NCBI GenBank assembly: GCA_009783695.1
Contig: WRCY01000007.1
Span: forward strand, 1 to 64,000
Source of the DNA: Oscillospiraceae bacterium
Lineage (GTDB): Bacteria > Bacillota > Clostridia > Oscillospirales > Ruminococcaceae
DNA: 64,000 nt
Direction: 5' to 3'
The first letter of the stretch is position 1, and each line of letters begins with the position of its first letter. A program made the translations under genes and the position numbers. Shown piece by piece: positions 17,621 to 27,823 of this stretch. Under the pieces are notes generated by a model. The model was not told the DNA's origin. It searched no databases and saw only the letters and a program-made list of their open reading frames with translations.

Positions 17621-20600
17621 TTAAATAGTAGTTGAAACCTGCTCCGACCTATCGTAATCTAAATCCTCATCTCTTGTCATATCCCTGTTCCTGTGCAGAA
17701 TGTCATACATTGCAGGTACGACGAACAAGGTCATCAGCGTTGCGTATGTGAGCCCGCCCACAACCGTCACCGCCATCGGCTGAACCATCGCAACGCCCGT
17801 CCCCATGCCGATTGTCATGGTGCTCATGGCGGCGATTGTTGTCAGCGCGGTCATCAGTATCGGGCGCAGACGCATTTTACCCGCTTCGACAATTGCTTCT
17901 TTTTTCTCCATGCCGCCGCGCCGAAGCCTGTTTATGCAGTCCACAAAGATAATGCCGTTGCTGACTATTATACCCGCGAGCAGAATCAAACCTATCATCG
18001 ACACAACCGACAGCCTCATATCGCCGATTAAAAGCCCGAGGAAGCCCCCCGTGAAACCGAGCGGAATCGTAAACATTACGATAAACGGCGAAAGCAGCGA
18101 CTGAAACTGTGCAACCATTATCAAATAAATAAAAACGAGTGCAAGCAGCAGCATTAAATAAAGGTCGCCGAACGCTTCCGCAATCGCCTCGGATTCGCCT
18201 CGGATTGTCACTGTGCAGCCCTCGCGCGGCGTGTAGTTCTCGAGCCTGCGCGCGATTTCGTCGTTTACGAGCGTTACATTGTAGCCCTCCTCGATTTCGC
18301 CGCTGACGGTGACATACCGCGCGTTATTATCTCTGAAGATTGCCGTAAAGCCGACGTCGTCGCGGATTTCGGCTACGTCCGTAATCTTCACGTTTTCGCC
18401 CGTGGTACCGGTAAGCTCAAGCGCCTCAATCGCCGCGCGGCCGGGTTCCGTGTACGATGCGTCTTTAATAATCACTTCATAATCCCTGCCCGAAAGGCTC
18501 ATGCTTACTCTGGCTTCGGGGCTTGTGATTTGGCTCATCGCCGCCATAAACACCTGCGCCGTAGTGAGCCCTCGGCGCATCGCTTCGTCGCGGTTAACGA
18601 TTATACGCATTTCCGATGCTCCTCTTTGCTCAATGTCCGAAATATTAACCGCCCCCTCGACCCCGCGCACTATTTCGGCGACTTCGAGCGCAGTATCGCG
18701 CAAATCATCAAGCTCCCTGCCGGTAATGCTAACCGAAATAGGAGAGCCCGTGAGGAATTCCATCTCCTGCATACTCTCGGACATAACAGATATTTCCGCG
18801 CCGCCAAGACCGTCTTTCTGCATTATTATGTCGGCGATTTCACTGTTTTTCATGGTACGTATATCGCTCAGCAGCAGATATATTTCAATGCCGTAATCCC
18901 CGCCGCTGCTTTCCGTCATATTAAAGCCGAACATCCCGCCGAGTATACCCATCATGCCGCTGGAAGACACGTTAATACTCACATGCTCCACATCTAAAAT
19001 CCCCTGTATATGTTCGCAAAGCTCCTCACCGATGCTGACAGCGTCTTCAAAGCTTATGCCCTCCGGAAGCTCCACACTCACAGAAATTTCGTCCATATCC
19101 ATGCTCGGGAAAAACTCCATACCCTTGGAATACATAAGGTATCCGGTGTAAATCACGGCGCCGAACGCGATTACAAGAATGAGCGGTTTTATTTTAAGCG
19201 AGCCTTTAAGGATTTTGCCGTAGCCGTCACGGAAACGGTTGAACAGCTTATTTTCTTTAAGTCTCATGTTATAAAATACCGCGCTTGAAGCCGCAGGCAC
19301 AACCGTCATCGCAACAAGCAGGCTTGCGAGCAGCGCGTAGCCGATAGTGAGCCCGAGGTCGGTGAAAAGCTGCCTTGTGAGCCCCTGCGTAAACACGATT
19401 GGCAGAAAGACTGCGATTGTCGTCAGCGTGCAGGCGATAATCGCGCCGCTTATTTCCCGCGCGCCCTCTACAGCCGCCCGCCGCGCCGGAACACCCTGCA
19501 GACGCAGCCGGTATATATTATCTATAACTATAATAGAGTTATCTATTAGCAGCCCCACGCTCAGCGCAAGCCCCGACATCGAGATTATATTCAGGCTGAT
19601 TCCCGTGAAGTACATCGCCGTGAACGCAAGCATAAGGCTCACCGGGATTGAAATCCCCACGACAAGCGTCGGTCGCAAATCCCGCAGAAATATAATCAGA
19701 ATAAGCAGCGCCAGCAGACCGCCGATTATAAGGTTGTTCAGAATCGAATTAACGATTATATCAATATACTGCCCCTGGTCCATCATGACCGCGAACTCCA
19801 GCCCTGCATCGGAATAACGCTCAGACAGCTCGTCCATTTTCGCTCTTATGCTGCGGGTGAGGTCTGCAGTCGAGAACTCCGTCTGCTTCTGCATAGTAAG
19901 CATGACCGCAGGGTTGCCGTTAACTCTCGTGTACTGTGTACCGCTGTTGTCGGTGACGATTATATCTGCAATATCCGAAAGCCGCACAGGTGTCAGCCCT
20001 GTAATCATATGCGCCATTTCCGGCGCAAGCGCGGCAAGCATAACCGCGGGGTCGAAAAGCAGCAGCTCCGCTACTTCATCGGTGGTTCTGATTCTGTCGC
20101 CGACGCGCACGGTGAGAAGCTCGTCACCGTCTGTAATCATACCCGCCGGCATCGAAAAGTTCTGCGCCGTCAGTATCATGTTAACCATCTCGATTGTCAG
20201 CATTTCGGCAGGGATTGCGATGTCGGTAATATCAAACTGCGGTATGGATTGATGAATCTCGCTTTCTTCCTCACTTTCTCCCGCGCCGGGAACCGCCATG
20301 AACTCCGTCAGCGCCATCATTCGTACAGCCGCACCGCCGATAACTGCTTGTAAATTTGCATTGACCTGCGCAATTTTATCTTCGTCTATAATTATATAAA
20401 GCTGATTTTGAATAAGTCCCGAAGCCGAAACCGAAGCAACACCGGGAATCCCCTCAAACGCAGGCGACACCGTGTTCTTCGTGAACTCCGAAAGCTCGTC
20501 CATATCCATATTTGCTGCATAAACAGTCGTCACCATAACCGGAAGCATATCGGGATTTATGCGCAGGATTGCCGGTTTACCCGTGCTGTCGGGGAGAGAA

Positions 20601-20941
20601 AGCATATCCAGCGACTCCCGAATCTCAAGCGATGCGGAATCCATGTTCGTAGTATCTGTAAACTCTAAGATAACGAGCGAAAAATGTTCCCGCGATATTG
20701 ACGAAATGTTTTTTATTCCGCTGATTATGCCCATGCGGCTTTCTATGGGAGCGGTTACTTCAAGCTCCACCTGTTCCGGTGTTGCGCCTATGTATGTGGT
20801 TATAACCATCGCGTACGGCAGGTTTATGCTCGGAATGAGGTCGGTGGTGGTGTTCATGAATGAAACTACCCCGAGCGTTATAATTAATATAACTCCGACC
20901 AAGACAGTAAAAGGCTTTCGGACGCTGAATTTTGCAAACAT
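17621..20941 (-). CDS. RND-family efflux transporter (AcrB/MdtB-like)
   Basis: 1106 aa; FSVRKPFTVLVGVILIITLGVVSF...; DLIPSINLPYAMV; VAQFQSLLSPFIVMFTIPLGFTGG. Confidence 0.9.
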   Translation of the reverse strand: MFAKFSVRKPFTVLVGVILIITLGVVSFMNTTTDLIPSINLPYAMVITTYIGATPEQVELEVTAPIESRMGIISGIKNISSISREHFSLVILEFTDTTNMDSASLEIRESLDMLSLPDSTGKPAILRINPDMLPVMVTTVYAANMDMDELSEFTKNTVSPAFEGIPGVASVSASGLIQNQLYIIIDEDKIAQVNANLQAVIGGAAVRMMALTEFMAVPGAGESEEESEIHQSIPQFDITDIAIPAEMLTIEMVNMILTAQNFSMPAGMITDGDELLTVRVGDRIRTTDEVAELLLFDPAVMLAALAPEMAHMITGLTPVRLSDIADIIVTDNSGTQYTRVNGNPAVMLTMQKQTEFSTADLTRSIRAKMDELSERYSDAGLEFAVMMDQGQYIDIIVNSILNNLIIGGLLALLILIIFLRDLRPTLVVGISIPVSLMLAFTAMYFTGISLNIISMSGLALSVGLLIDNSIIVIDNIYRLRLQGVPARRAAVEGAREISGAIIACTLTTIAVFLPIVFTQGLTRQLFTDLGLTIGYALLASLLVAMTVVPAASSAVFYNMRLKENKLFNRFRDGYGKILKGSLKIKPLILVIAFGAVIYTGYLMYSKGMEFFPSMDMDEISVSVELPEGISFEDAVSIGEELCEHIQGILDVEHVSINVSSSGMMGILGGMFGFNMTESSGGDYGIEIYLLLSDIRTMKNSEIADIIMQKDGLGGAEISVMSESMQEMEFLTGSPISVSITGRELDDLRDTALEVAEIVRGVEGAVNISDIEQRGASEMRIIVNRDEAMRRGLTTAQVFMAAMSQITSPEARVSMSLSGRDYEVIIKDASYTEPGRAAIEALELTGTTGENVKITDVAEIRDDVGFTAIFRDNNARYVTVSGEIEEGYNVTLVNDEIARRLENYTPREGCTVTIRGESEAIAEAFGDLYLMLLLALVFIYLIMVAQFQSLLSPFIVMFTIPLGFTGGFLGLLIGDMRLSVVSMIGLILLAGIIVSNGIIFVDCINRLRRGGMEKKEAIVEAGKMRLRPILMTALTTIAAMSTMTIGMGTGVAMVQPMAVTVVGGLTYATLMTLFVVPAMYDILHRNRDMTRDEDLDYDRSEQVSTTI

Positions 20942-20960
20942 AACGGGATTCCTCTCTTTA

Positions 20961-21407
20961 TTACGCTTTAATTATTTCCTCTATTAATGCCGCTTCTTCG
21001 TGGCAGATTAAATATGCAATGCCATTATAGCTACTGACGACAGAACTTGCCGCCGCGGCCTGCTGCGCGGGATAGAAAGCCAGCTGCTCCTTTAAAACAT
21101 TCTGCCTTTCAAGCAGCAAGTCCATAACCTCTCTTGTGGCAGGTTTTATTAAAACTATTTCAATTAAATGCACGGTCAGCGCCTGCTGGATAAACACGAT
21201 TTCATCAATGGCGCCGAAGTCTGCACCGGGCAGAAAAGCTTCGATTTCGCTTTGCCCGGTGTAGGTAATCATCGCGGGGAACTCCACGCTTCCGAGGATT
21301 AAATCTGCGAGCTCATCAACCGTTATTTCAACCTCCGCTTCCTGCAAACCGGCGCAGGAACAAAATAAAAACACAGCAGCCAAAAAGGCAGGTAACTTCT
21401 TCATAAA
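20961..21407 (-). CDS. DUF4358-like lipoprotein
   Basis: MKKLPAFLAAVFLFCSCAGLQE lipobox; preferred internal Met of the 20961-21422 ORF. Confidence 0.55.
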   Translation of the reverse strand, partial: FMKKLPAFLAAVFLFCSCAGLQEAEVEITVDELADLILGSVEFPAMITYTGQSEIEAFLPGADFGAIDEIVFIQQALTVHLIEIVLIKPATREVMDLLLERQNVLKEQLAFYPAQQAAAASSVVSSYNGIAYLICHEEAALIEEIIKA

Positions 21408-21841
21408 CTCCAATTCCTCCATAATTCGGGCATTATTTCTTTCAGTCTGCCCATGATTCTTACAAACTCGGCAGCATCATTTTCCCCCAGCAAACTAAGA
21501 AACTTCGATGCGCCGTACGTTATATTATTCCAGTGTTTTTCGGCAATATCCCTGCCCTGCGGCGTTATTTCGACAATAACCTTTCTGCGGTCGTTTTTGT
21601 CAGTGCTGCGGGTAATCAGCCCTTTGTTTTCCAGGCTGTTCAAGGCAGCGGCGACCCGCGCACTGCTCACGTTCATCTCGCTGCTTATATCGCCCGGGAG
21701 CACGCTCCCGCCGTTCATCGCTATGTACTGAAGCCCGAAAGCCTCACCGCACATGGCTTCGTTAATATGATGATGCGTTTTCGTTTTGAAAAGCGCCTTC
21801 ATGTTTTCGAGCAGCTCCAATGCTAAATCGTCAGTTACCAT
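21401..21841 (-). CDS. MarR-family transcriptional regulator
   Basis: GDISSEMNVSSARVAAALNSLENKGLITRSTDKNDRRKVIVEITPQGRDIAE; upstream of the RND gene in the same direction. Confidence 0.9.
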   Translation of the reverse strand: MVTDDLALELLENMKALFKTKTHHHINEAMCGEAFGLQYIAMNGGSVLPGDISSEMNVSSARVAAALNSLENKGLITRSTDKNDRRKVIVEITPQGRDIAEKHWNNITYGASKFLSLLGENDAAEFVRIMGRLKEIMPELWRNWSL

Positions 21842-21916
21842 CTGCTTTTGCTCCTTTCATTTTAGCTAACACCGTTACATTTTATCACAGTTAGAAATAA
21901 TTGTCAAGACTTATCA

Positions 21917-21945
21917 TTGACTTTTTTATCCAATTAATATATAAT
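21917..21945 (+). promoter_or_regulatory. Sigma70-type promoter
   Basis: TTGACT-N17-TATAAT upstream of 21978. Confidence 0.65.
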
Positions 21946-21977
21946 TTGATAATAACAGTTAATTATGAGGTATTGCT

Positions 21978-22520
21978 TTGAATTATAACAACAAGGTTTG
22001 CTCCTTTACGGGCTACCGTCCTAAAAAACTATACGAAGCTTTCAGTGACGAAAACGGCATGGCAGAGCTCAGCGAAAAGCTGCGCATTGAAATAAGCGGG
22101 CTCATCAGCGACGATTATACGGTTTTTCAGTGCGGAATGGCGCTCGGTGCGGATATGCTTTTCGCCGGCATTGTCGCGGAATTTAAACGCAGATACCCGG
22201 GCGTGAAGCTTATCGCCGTCGTTCCTTGCCACGGACAGGAAAGCTCGTGGAGCGAGAAGCAGCAACATAAATACAAGCAGCTCCTCAACGAGGCAAGCGA
22301 AGTAAAAATCGTCAGTAACTCGGCGTATTTCGACGGTTGCATGCAAATCCGCAACAGGGAGCTTGTCGAAACCTGCGACCTTTTGCTCGCCGTTTACGAC
22401 GGAAAACGAGGCGGCACTATGCAGACCGTGGAGTACGCGAAGAAACTCGGCAGAAGAATCAGAATTATCGACCCCTCGACTATGTTAAGAGTGTCTTTAT
22501 TTCAACAAGGGAGGCTTTAA
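21978..22520 (+). CDS. SLOG/DUF1273 (YpsA-like) family protein
   Basis: CSFTGYRPKKL...VFQCGMALGADMLFAGIVAEFKRRYPGVKLIAVVPCHGQE...LLLAVYDGKRGGTMQTVEYAKKLG. Confidence 0.85.
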   Translation: MNYNNKVCSFTGYRPKKLYEAFSDENGMAELSEKLRIEISGLISDDYTVFQCGMALGADMLFAGIVAEFKRRYPGVKLIAVVPCHGQESSWSEKQQHKYKQLLNEASEVKIVSNSAYFDGCMQIRNRELVETCDLLLAVYDGKRGGTMQTVEYAKKLGRRIRIIDPSTMLRVSLFQQGRL

Positions 22521-22521
22521 A

Positions 22522-25500
22522 ATGAAAAAATTATTTAATGATAACTGGCAGTTTAAACTCAGTGAATCCGAATGGTGCGATGTTGAAATCCCGCACGACT
22601 GGCTGATTTATAACACATCAAAGCTCTACGAGGACGGCGTAGGCTTGTACAGAAAAAGATTTAATGTGAACGATATAAACTCGGTTCATACCATAATTTT
22701 TGACGGCGTTTACATGAACTGCGAGGTGTTTGTAAACGCGCAGTCCGCGGGAGAGTGGAAGTACGGTTACACTGCGTTTGCTTTCAACATTTCAGAGTTT
22801 CTGCAGGCAGGTGCAAATGAGATAGTTGTCAAAGTCAATCACGAAGCCCCGAATACTCGCTGGTACAGCGGCGCGGGCATTTACCGCAACGTCTGGCTGA
22901 ATGTGCAGAACCCGACGCGAATCATCAATGACGGAGTTTATATACATACAAGGTTTAACGGCGAAGTATGGGAACTATGCGCAGAAACCGAGTTTATCGG
23001 CGAAGTTGATATGATACGGCATACGCTCTCAGACGCTGATGGCAGCGTAATAGACACCTTTGAAGATTCAGCAGTTTTAAGCGATGTAAATCTATGGAGC
23101 TGTGAAAATCCGTATGTTTACAGACTTAAAACCGAGCTGATTAAAAACGGCGAAATTGTCGACTGCGAGGAAAACCCCGTAGGTTTCCGCACACTCGAAT
23201 TCAATCCCGATAAAGGCTTCTTCTTAAATGACAAGTATATGAAAATGCACGGCGTCTGCCTGCATCATGACCTCGGCGCGTTCGGCGCGGCTTTTAACGT
23301 GAACGCCGCCCGCCGTCAGGTTAAAATCATGAAAGAGATGGGCGTGAACGCGATTCGTTTCGCGCACAATCCGCCCGCCCGCGAGTATCTTGATTTATGT
23401 GACGAAATGGGTGTTCTCGCGATTGATGAGCTGCTTGACATTTGGGAGCTTCCTAAAAATAAAAATGATTATGCGCGCTTTTTCCCCGAGTGGCACGAAA
23501 GGGACACCGCCTCGTGGGTGCGCCGCGACCGCAATCATCCCTCGGTCATTATGTGGAGCATAGGCAACGAAATCTACGACACGCACAAGGACGGGCGCGG
23601 CTTGGAGGTTGCGAAAATTTTAAGCGGCCTGGTACTTGAAAGCGACCCATGTGGCAATGCACAGGTCACAATCGGCTCGAACTTCATGCCGTGGGAGAAT
23701 GCGCAGAAAGTCGCAAACGAATTTAAACTTGCGGGTTACAATTACGCTGAGGGATTGTACGACGACCATCATAAAAAATATCCGGACTGGTTCATTTACG
23801 GAAGTGAAACCGCGTCAACAGTGCGTTCACGCGGGATTTACCGCTTTCCTCTCGATATGCCTATCCTCAGCTTTGAGGACCTGCAGTGCTCGGACTTGGG
23901 CAACTCGGTTGTAGGCTGGGGGAAGTCAGCTGAAAGCGCATGGATTGAGGACAGGGACAGGGAGTGGTGCGGCGGGCAGTTCATCTGGACGGGCATGGAT
24001 TATATCGGCGAGCCTACGCCGTATTCCACGAAGAATTCTTACTTCGGCGCGGTAGATACAGCCGGATTCCAAAAGGCGGCGTTCTGGTTTTACCGCGCAG
24101 TCTGGCACAAAACCGCAGAGCCTTTTATCAAGCTTTTTCCGCACTGGGACTGGAACGAGGGACAGCTGATTGATGTAATAGCTTATTCAAATGTAGAGGA
24201 AGCTGAGCTTTTTCTTAACGGCAAATCGCTCGGCAGGCAGACAATTGACCTTAAAAAAGGCAGGAATTTACGCTACGCATGGCGGGTGCCGTTCGAGCGC
24301 GGCGTACTCGAAATCAAGGCGTACAAAGACGGCGCAGAAACTGCAAGCGACTGTAAAAAAAGCTTCGGTGAAGCGGTAAGTTTAAAGACCGAAAGCGATG
24401 TTTACGGCGATTTGACTTTCACAAAAATCTTTGCAGTTGATGAGAATAATATTCCCGTTGAAAACGCTCGTAACCGTATAAATGTAACGGGTGATTTACT
24501 CGGGCTCGACAGCGGCGACAGTACCGATTATGACAGCTACAAAGGGAACTCCAAACGGCTTTTCAGCGGGCAGCTGCTTGCGATTTCAAGAGGAAAAGTC
24601 GAAGTTGAATTTTCAAAAGATGAAAAGCCTTTGCGTAAAATTGAATTGTCTGCAGGCGGCTTAACGTTTACTAAAGATAAAAAGCAAATCAGAATCAGTG
24701 CAAAGCTGTTCCCGGAAAACGCCTATTATCGTGATATAAAATGGCGCTGTATGCTTGGCACCGGAGCGGCGGCGGACGGCATAAGAATCATTGAAAGCGA
24801 TAATGCAAGCGCACTTGTAAAAGCGGTCAGCGACGGCGTTTTCAAACTTCGCGCAACCTGTAATAACGGCAGGGAACACCCCGAAATAATAAGTGAAATT
24901 AACCTTACGGTGACAGGTGTCGCAGACGCTGTTAAAAATCCGTTCGAGTTTATTCACGCCGGGCGTTATGACATAAGTTATACGCCGCTTAAGATTATCG
25001 AGCACGGCGCAATCTCGGGAGTGAATGATGTAAAAACGCTTGCCGGTTTTAAAAACGTGGATTTCGGAAAAAATAAAACGAGCTCGCTTCGCCTGTTTTT
25101 AGGAACAACTTCTTACTATGACTGCGTGCCCGTGGAATTACACATAGGCGACGTAAAAGCGGGTACAGCGCGGCTTTTGGAAACACTCAGCTTCCCGCGC
25201 AACAACCTGCACTATGACTTTGCGCCTCATGATTTTACACTTTCAGAAACGCTTTCGGGCAGGCATGACATTTGTTTTATCCTTGACAGGCGCTGCGTTT
25301 TCGGCGGGTTCGAGTTTATAAACAAGCGCGTATTCGAGCCGGTTTACGCTAATGAAAACGATGAGATTTACGGCGATAATTATGTTATGAACGGGCGTAA
25401 AATCGAGAGCATCGGAAACAACGTTATTTTAAAATTCAACGGTCTTGACCTCGGCGCAGACGGTGTAAACAAGCTGATGATTAGCGGATTTGCGCCTAAA

Positions 25501-25680
25501 GGAAACTCGATTTCATTAAAGTTTGACGAGCAGAAATGGCTGATTGAATTTGCGCCCGGCAATGATTATACAGTGCAGGAATTCGAGCTCGGAACATTCA
25601 AAGGCACTGTTGATTTGAGCTTTATTTTTCTGCCGGGCAGCGATTTTAATTTTGAGTGGTTTAAGTTTATAATCAATTAA
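22522..25680 (+). CDS. Glycoside hydrolase family 2 (beta-galactosidase-like)
   Basis: 1052 aa; IPHDWLIYNT, GVCLHHDLGAFGAAFN, AIRFAHNPPAREYLDLCDEMGVLAIDE, IMWSIGNEIYD. Confidence 0.9.
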   Translation: MKKLFNDNWQFKLSESEWCDVEIPHDWLIYNTSKLYEDGVGLYRKRFNVNDINSVHTIIFDGVYMNCEVFVNAQSAGEWKYGYTAFAFNISEFLQAGANEIVVKVNHEAPNTRWYSGAGIYRNVWLNVQNPTRIINDGVYIHTRFNGEVWELCAETEFIGEVDMIRHTLSDADGSVIDTFEDSAVLSDVNLWSCENPYVYRLKTELIKNGEIVDCEENPVGFRTLEFNPDKGFFLNDKYMKMHGVCLHHDLGAFGAAFNVNAARRQVKIMKEMGVNAIRFAHNPPAREYLDLCDEMGVLAIDELLDIWELPKNKNDYARFFPEWHERDTASWVRRDRNHPSVIMWSIGNEIYDTHKDGRGLEVAKILSGLVLESDPCGNAQVTIGSNFMPWENAQKVANEFKLAGYNYAEGLYDDHHKKYPDWFIYGSETASTVRSRGIYRFPLDMPILSFEDLQCSDLGNSVVGWGKSAESAWIEDRDREWCGGQFIWTGMDYIGEPTPYSTKNSYFGAVDTAGFQKAAFWFYRAVWHKTAEPFIKLFPHWDWNEGQLIDVIAYSNVEEAELFLNGKSLGRQTIDLKKGRNLRYAWRVPFERGVLEIKAYKDGAETASDCKKSFGEAVSLKTESDVYGDLTFTKIFAVDENNIPVENARNRINVTGDLLGLDSGDSTDYDSYKGNSKRLFSGQLLAISRGKVEVEFSKDEKPLRKIELSAGGLTFTKDKKQIRISAKLFPENAYYRDIKWRCMLGTGAAADGIRIIESDNASALVKAVSDGVFKLRATCNNGREHPEIISEINLTVTGVADAVKNPFEFIHAGRYDISYTPLKIIEHGAISGVNDVKTLAGFKNVDFGKNKTSSLRLFLGTTSYYDCVPVELHIGDVKAGTARLLETLSFPRNNLHYDFAPHDFTLSETLSGRHDICFILDRRCVFGGFEFINKRVFEPVYANENDEIYGDNYVMNGRKIESIGNNVILKFNGLDLGADGVNKLMISGFAPKGNSISLKFDEQKWLIEFAPGNDYTVQEFELGTFKGTVDLSFIFLPGSDFNFEWFKFIIN

Positions 25681-25840
25681 CTTCAAAAATGCTTAAGCAT
25701 TTTTGAAGACGCGGCATTTGCCGCGTAAGCCGCGAAGCGGCTTAATTCGATTGCATAGCCGATTGCGTACCTACGGCGCGTCAGCAAACGAGTTTGCTGT
25801 TAAAAATGCGGAGCATTTTTCAATTTAATCGGTTATATAT
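25668..25840. repeat. About 170 bp hairpin-chain repeat, type B copy 1
   Basis: Near-identical to 57306-57477; serial hairpins with imperfect terminal inverted repeats. Confidence 0.85.
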
Positions 25841-25849
25841 AGGAAAATG

Positions 25850-25885
25850 CTTAGATAATCGGTGTTGAATCCGGGAAAACGAAAC
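25850..25885 (+). promoter_or_regulatory. Two-box leader motif (degenerate box 1) upstream of prfB
   Basis: GCTTAGAT...CCGGGAAAACGAAACTTTTCATTCC...GAAAGGATTTATTAAAAAATATG. Confidence 0.5.
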
Positions 25886-25926
25886 TTTTCATTCCTCACC
25901 GGTGTAGAAAGGATTTATTAAAAAAT

Positions 25927-27054
25927 ATGTTAGAATACGATGAAATCCGCGCTGAACTCATTGCTCTCGCGCCCGAGATAAAAGAACTTTCGGAGGCTTT
26001 GGGTCTTGTGCGGCTTGAAAAGGAAATAACAGAGCTCGACGAGCTCACGATGTCCCCGGACTTCTGGAACGACGCCGACAACGCGCGCACAGTGCAGAAA
26101 AAACTCGGAAACATGAAAAACACCCGGGAAGCTTTCTTAAAGCTCAAGTGCGACCACGAGGACGTGCTTACGATGATTGAGCTCGCGGAAGAGGAAGGCG
26201 ACACCGGCGAAATAATGATAACAGAAATAAAAGAAGCCGCTGAAAAAGTGAAAGCCACGCTGCTGTCACAGAAGCTTGCAACGCTGCTCTCGGGCGAGTA
26301 TGACAGCAAAAATGCGATTCTTACGCTGCACGCGGGCGCGGGCGGTACCGAGGCTATGGACTGGGTTGAAATGCTGTACCGAATGTACCGCCAGTGGACA
26401 GAGCGACACGGTTTTAAATATGAGCTTTTAGACTTCCTTGACGGTGACGAAGCGGGTATAAAAAGCGTTTCGTTTTTGATTACGGGGCAGAACGCCTACG
26501 GGCTCCTGAAGTCCGAGCACGGCGTTCACAGGCTTGTGCGGGTTTCACCGTTTGACTCGTCGGGGCGGCGGCATACGAGCTTTGCAAGCCTTGAGGTAAT
26601 GCCGGAAATAGACGAGGACGTTCATGTTGAAATCCGCGAGGAGGACATCGAGTTCGAGGTTTACCGTGCGAGCGGTGCGGGCGGTCAGAAAGTGAACAAA
26701 ACAAGCTCAGCTGTGCGGATAACGCACAAGCCTACGGGCATCGTCTGCGCTTGCCAGACACAGCGGAGCCAGCTGCAGAACCGCGAGTATGCTATGCGCA
26801 TGCTTAAATCAAAGCTTATTGAAATAAAAGAGCGTGAGCACCTTGACAAGATTTCTGACATAAAAGGCGAGCAGTTGCAAATTGCGTGGGGGGCGCAAAT
26901 CCGCTCGTATGTTTTCATGCCGTATACGATGGCGAAAGACCACCGCACAAGCTTCGAGGTCGGGAATATAAATGCAGTTATGGACGGCGAACTCGACGGT
27001 TTTATTAATGCGTACTTGAAAGCGAAGAGCTTGGAGAAGAATTATGGGGGGTAA
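25927..27054 (+). CDS. prfB: Peptide chain release factor 2
   Basis: SPDFWND..., GAGGQKVNKTSSAVRITH motif; single uninterrupted frame. Confidence 0.95.
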   Translation: MLEYDEIRAELIALAPEIKELSEALGLVRLEKEITELDELTMSPDFWNDADNARTVQKKLGNMKNTREAFLKLKCDHEDVLTMIELAEEEGDTGEIMITEIKEAAEKVKATLLSQKLATLLSGEYDSKNAILTLHAGAGGTEAMDWVEMLYRMYRQWTERHGFKYELLDFLDGDEAGIKSVSFLITGQNAYGLLKSEHGVHRLVRVSPFDSSGRRHTSFASLEVMPEIDEDVHVEIREEDIEFEVYRASGAGGQKVNKTSSAVRITHKPTGIVCACQTQRSQLQNREYAMRMLKSKLIEIKEREHLDKISDIKGEQLQIAWGAQIRSYVFMPYTMAKDHRTSFEVGNINAVMDGELDGFINAYLKAKSLEKNYGG

Positions 27055-27120
27055 ACTTTACGAAAAACCGCAACTTTTTTCTCGCTTGAACTGTGTTATA
27101 TAAAAAGGAGGCTTGATATT

Positions 27121-27777
27121 ATGAAAAAAGTTTTAGCATTAATTTGCATTATAAGTATTTTTTGCACGCTAATAATTCCCGCAAACGCTTGTTGGGCATG
27201 GGGTTTTGAAAGTCTTGACGAATTAATTAACGGTAAGAAAAGCGAAGATGCTCCGGGCGCAGATATTATAATAACAGGGATTGTTATTGACGCAGAGCTG
27301 ACAGAGCTCACATGGAATTCATATCCGGAAATTGCTCCTCAATCTGTAACTTTGGCTTCCGTGAGGGTGACAGAAGTTATAAAAGGCGATGTCAGCGTGG
27401 GTGATATAATCAAAACAGTATCGACGGGCTATGACTGGAGCTTGGTTGAATTAAATGAAGATGATATTATAATGGAATCTTCGGTTGACGGCCCGTTTCT
27501 AAGCTTAGAACAGGATTATCTGTTGTTCCTGTGGGAGAGCGACCGAGGCGAAAATAATTACGGCTTTTCCGGTGCGAATCAGGGTGCGTTTATCCTTGAC
27601 GGCGAGAACATCGAACACGCCGAGCATATGGGAATTAGCTCGCTTGATACGGTAAGAAGAGCGGTTGCAAAAGGTAACGATTCTAATCCGACTACAGGCG
27701 TTATGATTATTACGATTCCGTTAATCATCGCAGGGAGCGCAGTGATATGGATTTTTAGAAAAAAACGCAGTACGTAA
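27121..27777 (+). CDS. Secreted protein with NPTTG sorting-like C-terminus
   Basis: Signal peptide; C-terminus NPTTGVMIITIPLIIAGSAVIWIFRKKRST. Confidence 0.7.
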   Translation: MKKVLALICIISIFCTLIIPANACWAWGFESLDELINGKKSEDAPGADIIITGIVIDAELTELTWNSYPEIAPQSVTLASVRVTEVIKGDVSVGDIIKTVSTGYDWSLVELNEDDIIMESSVDGPFLSLEQDYLLFLWESDRGENNYGFSGANQGAFILDGENIEHAEHMGISSLDTVRRAVAKGNDSNPTTGVMIITIPLIIAGSAVIWIFRKKRST

Positions 27778-27780
27778 AAT

Positions 27781-27817
27781 AAAAAAATGAACCCGCATGA
27801 AGCGGGTTCATTTTTTT
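27781..27817. terminator. Bidirectional rho-independent terminator
   Basis: AAAAAAATGAACCCGCATGAAGCGGGTTCATTTTTTT. Confidence 0.9.
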
Positions 27818-27823
27818 ATATTC

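Noticed and set aside
25927-26000. Programmed +1 frameshift in prfB
   Set aside because: The frame is open from ATG through the catalytic region; no in-frame TGA is present.
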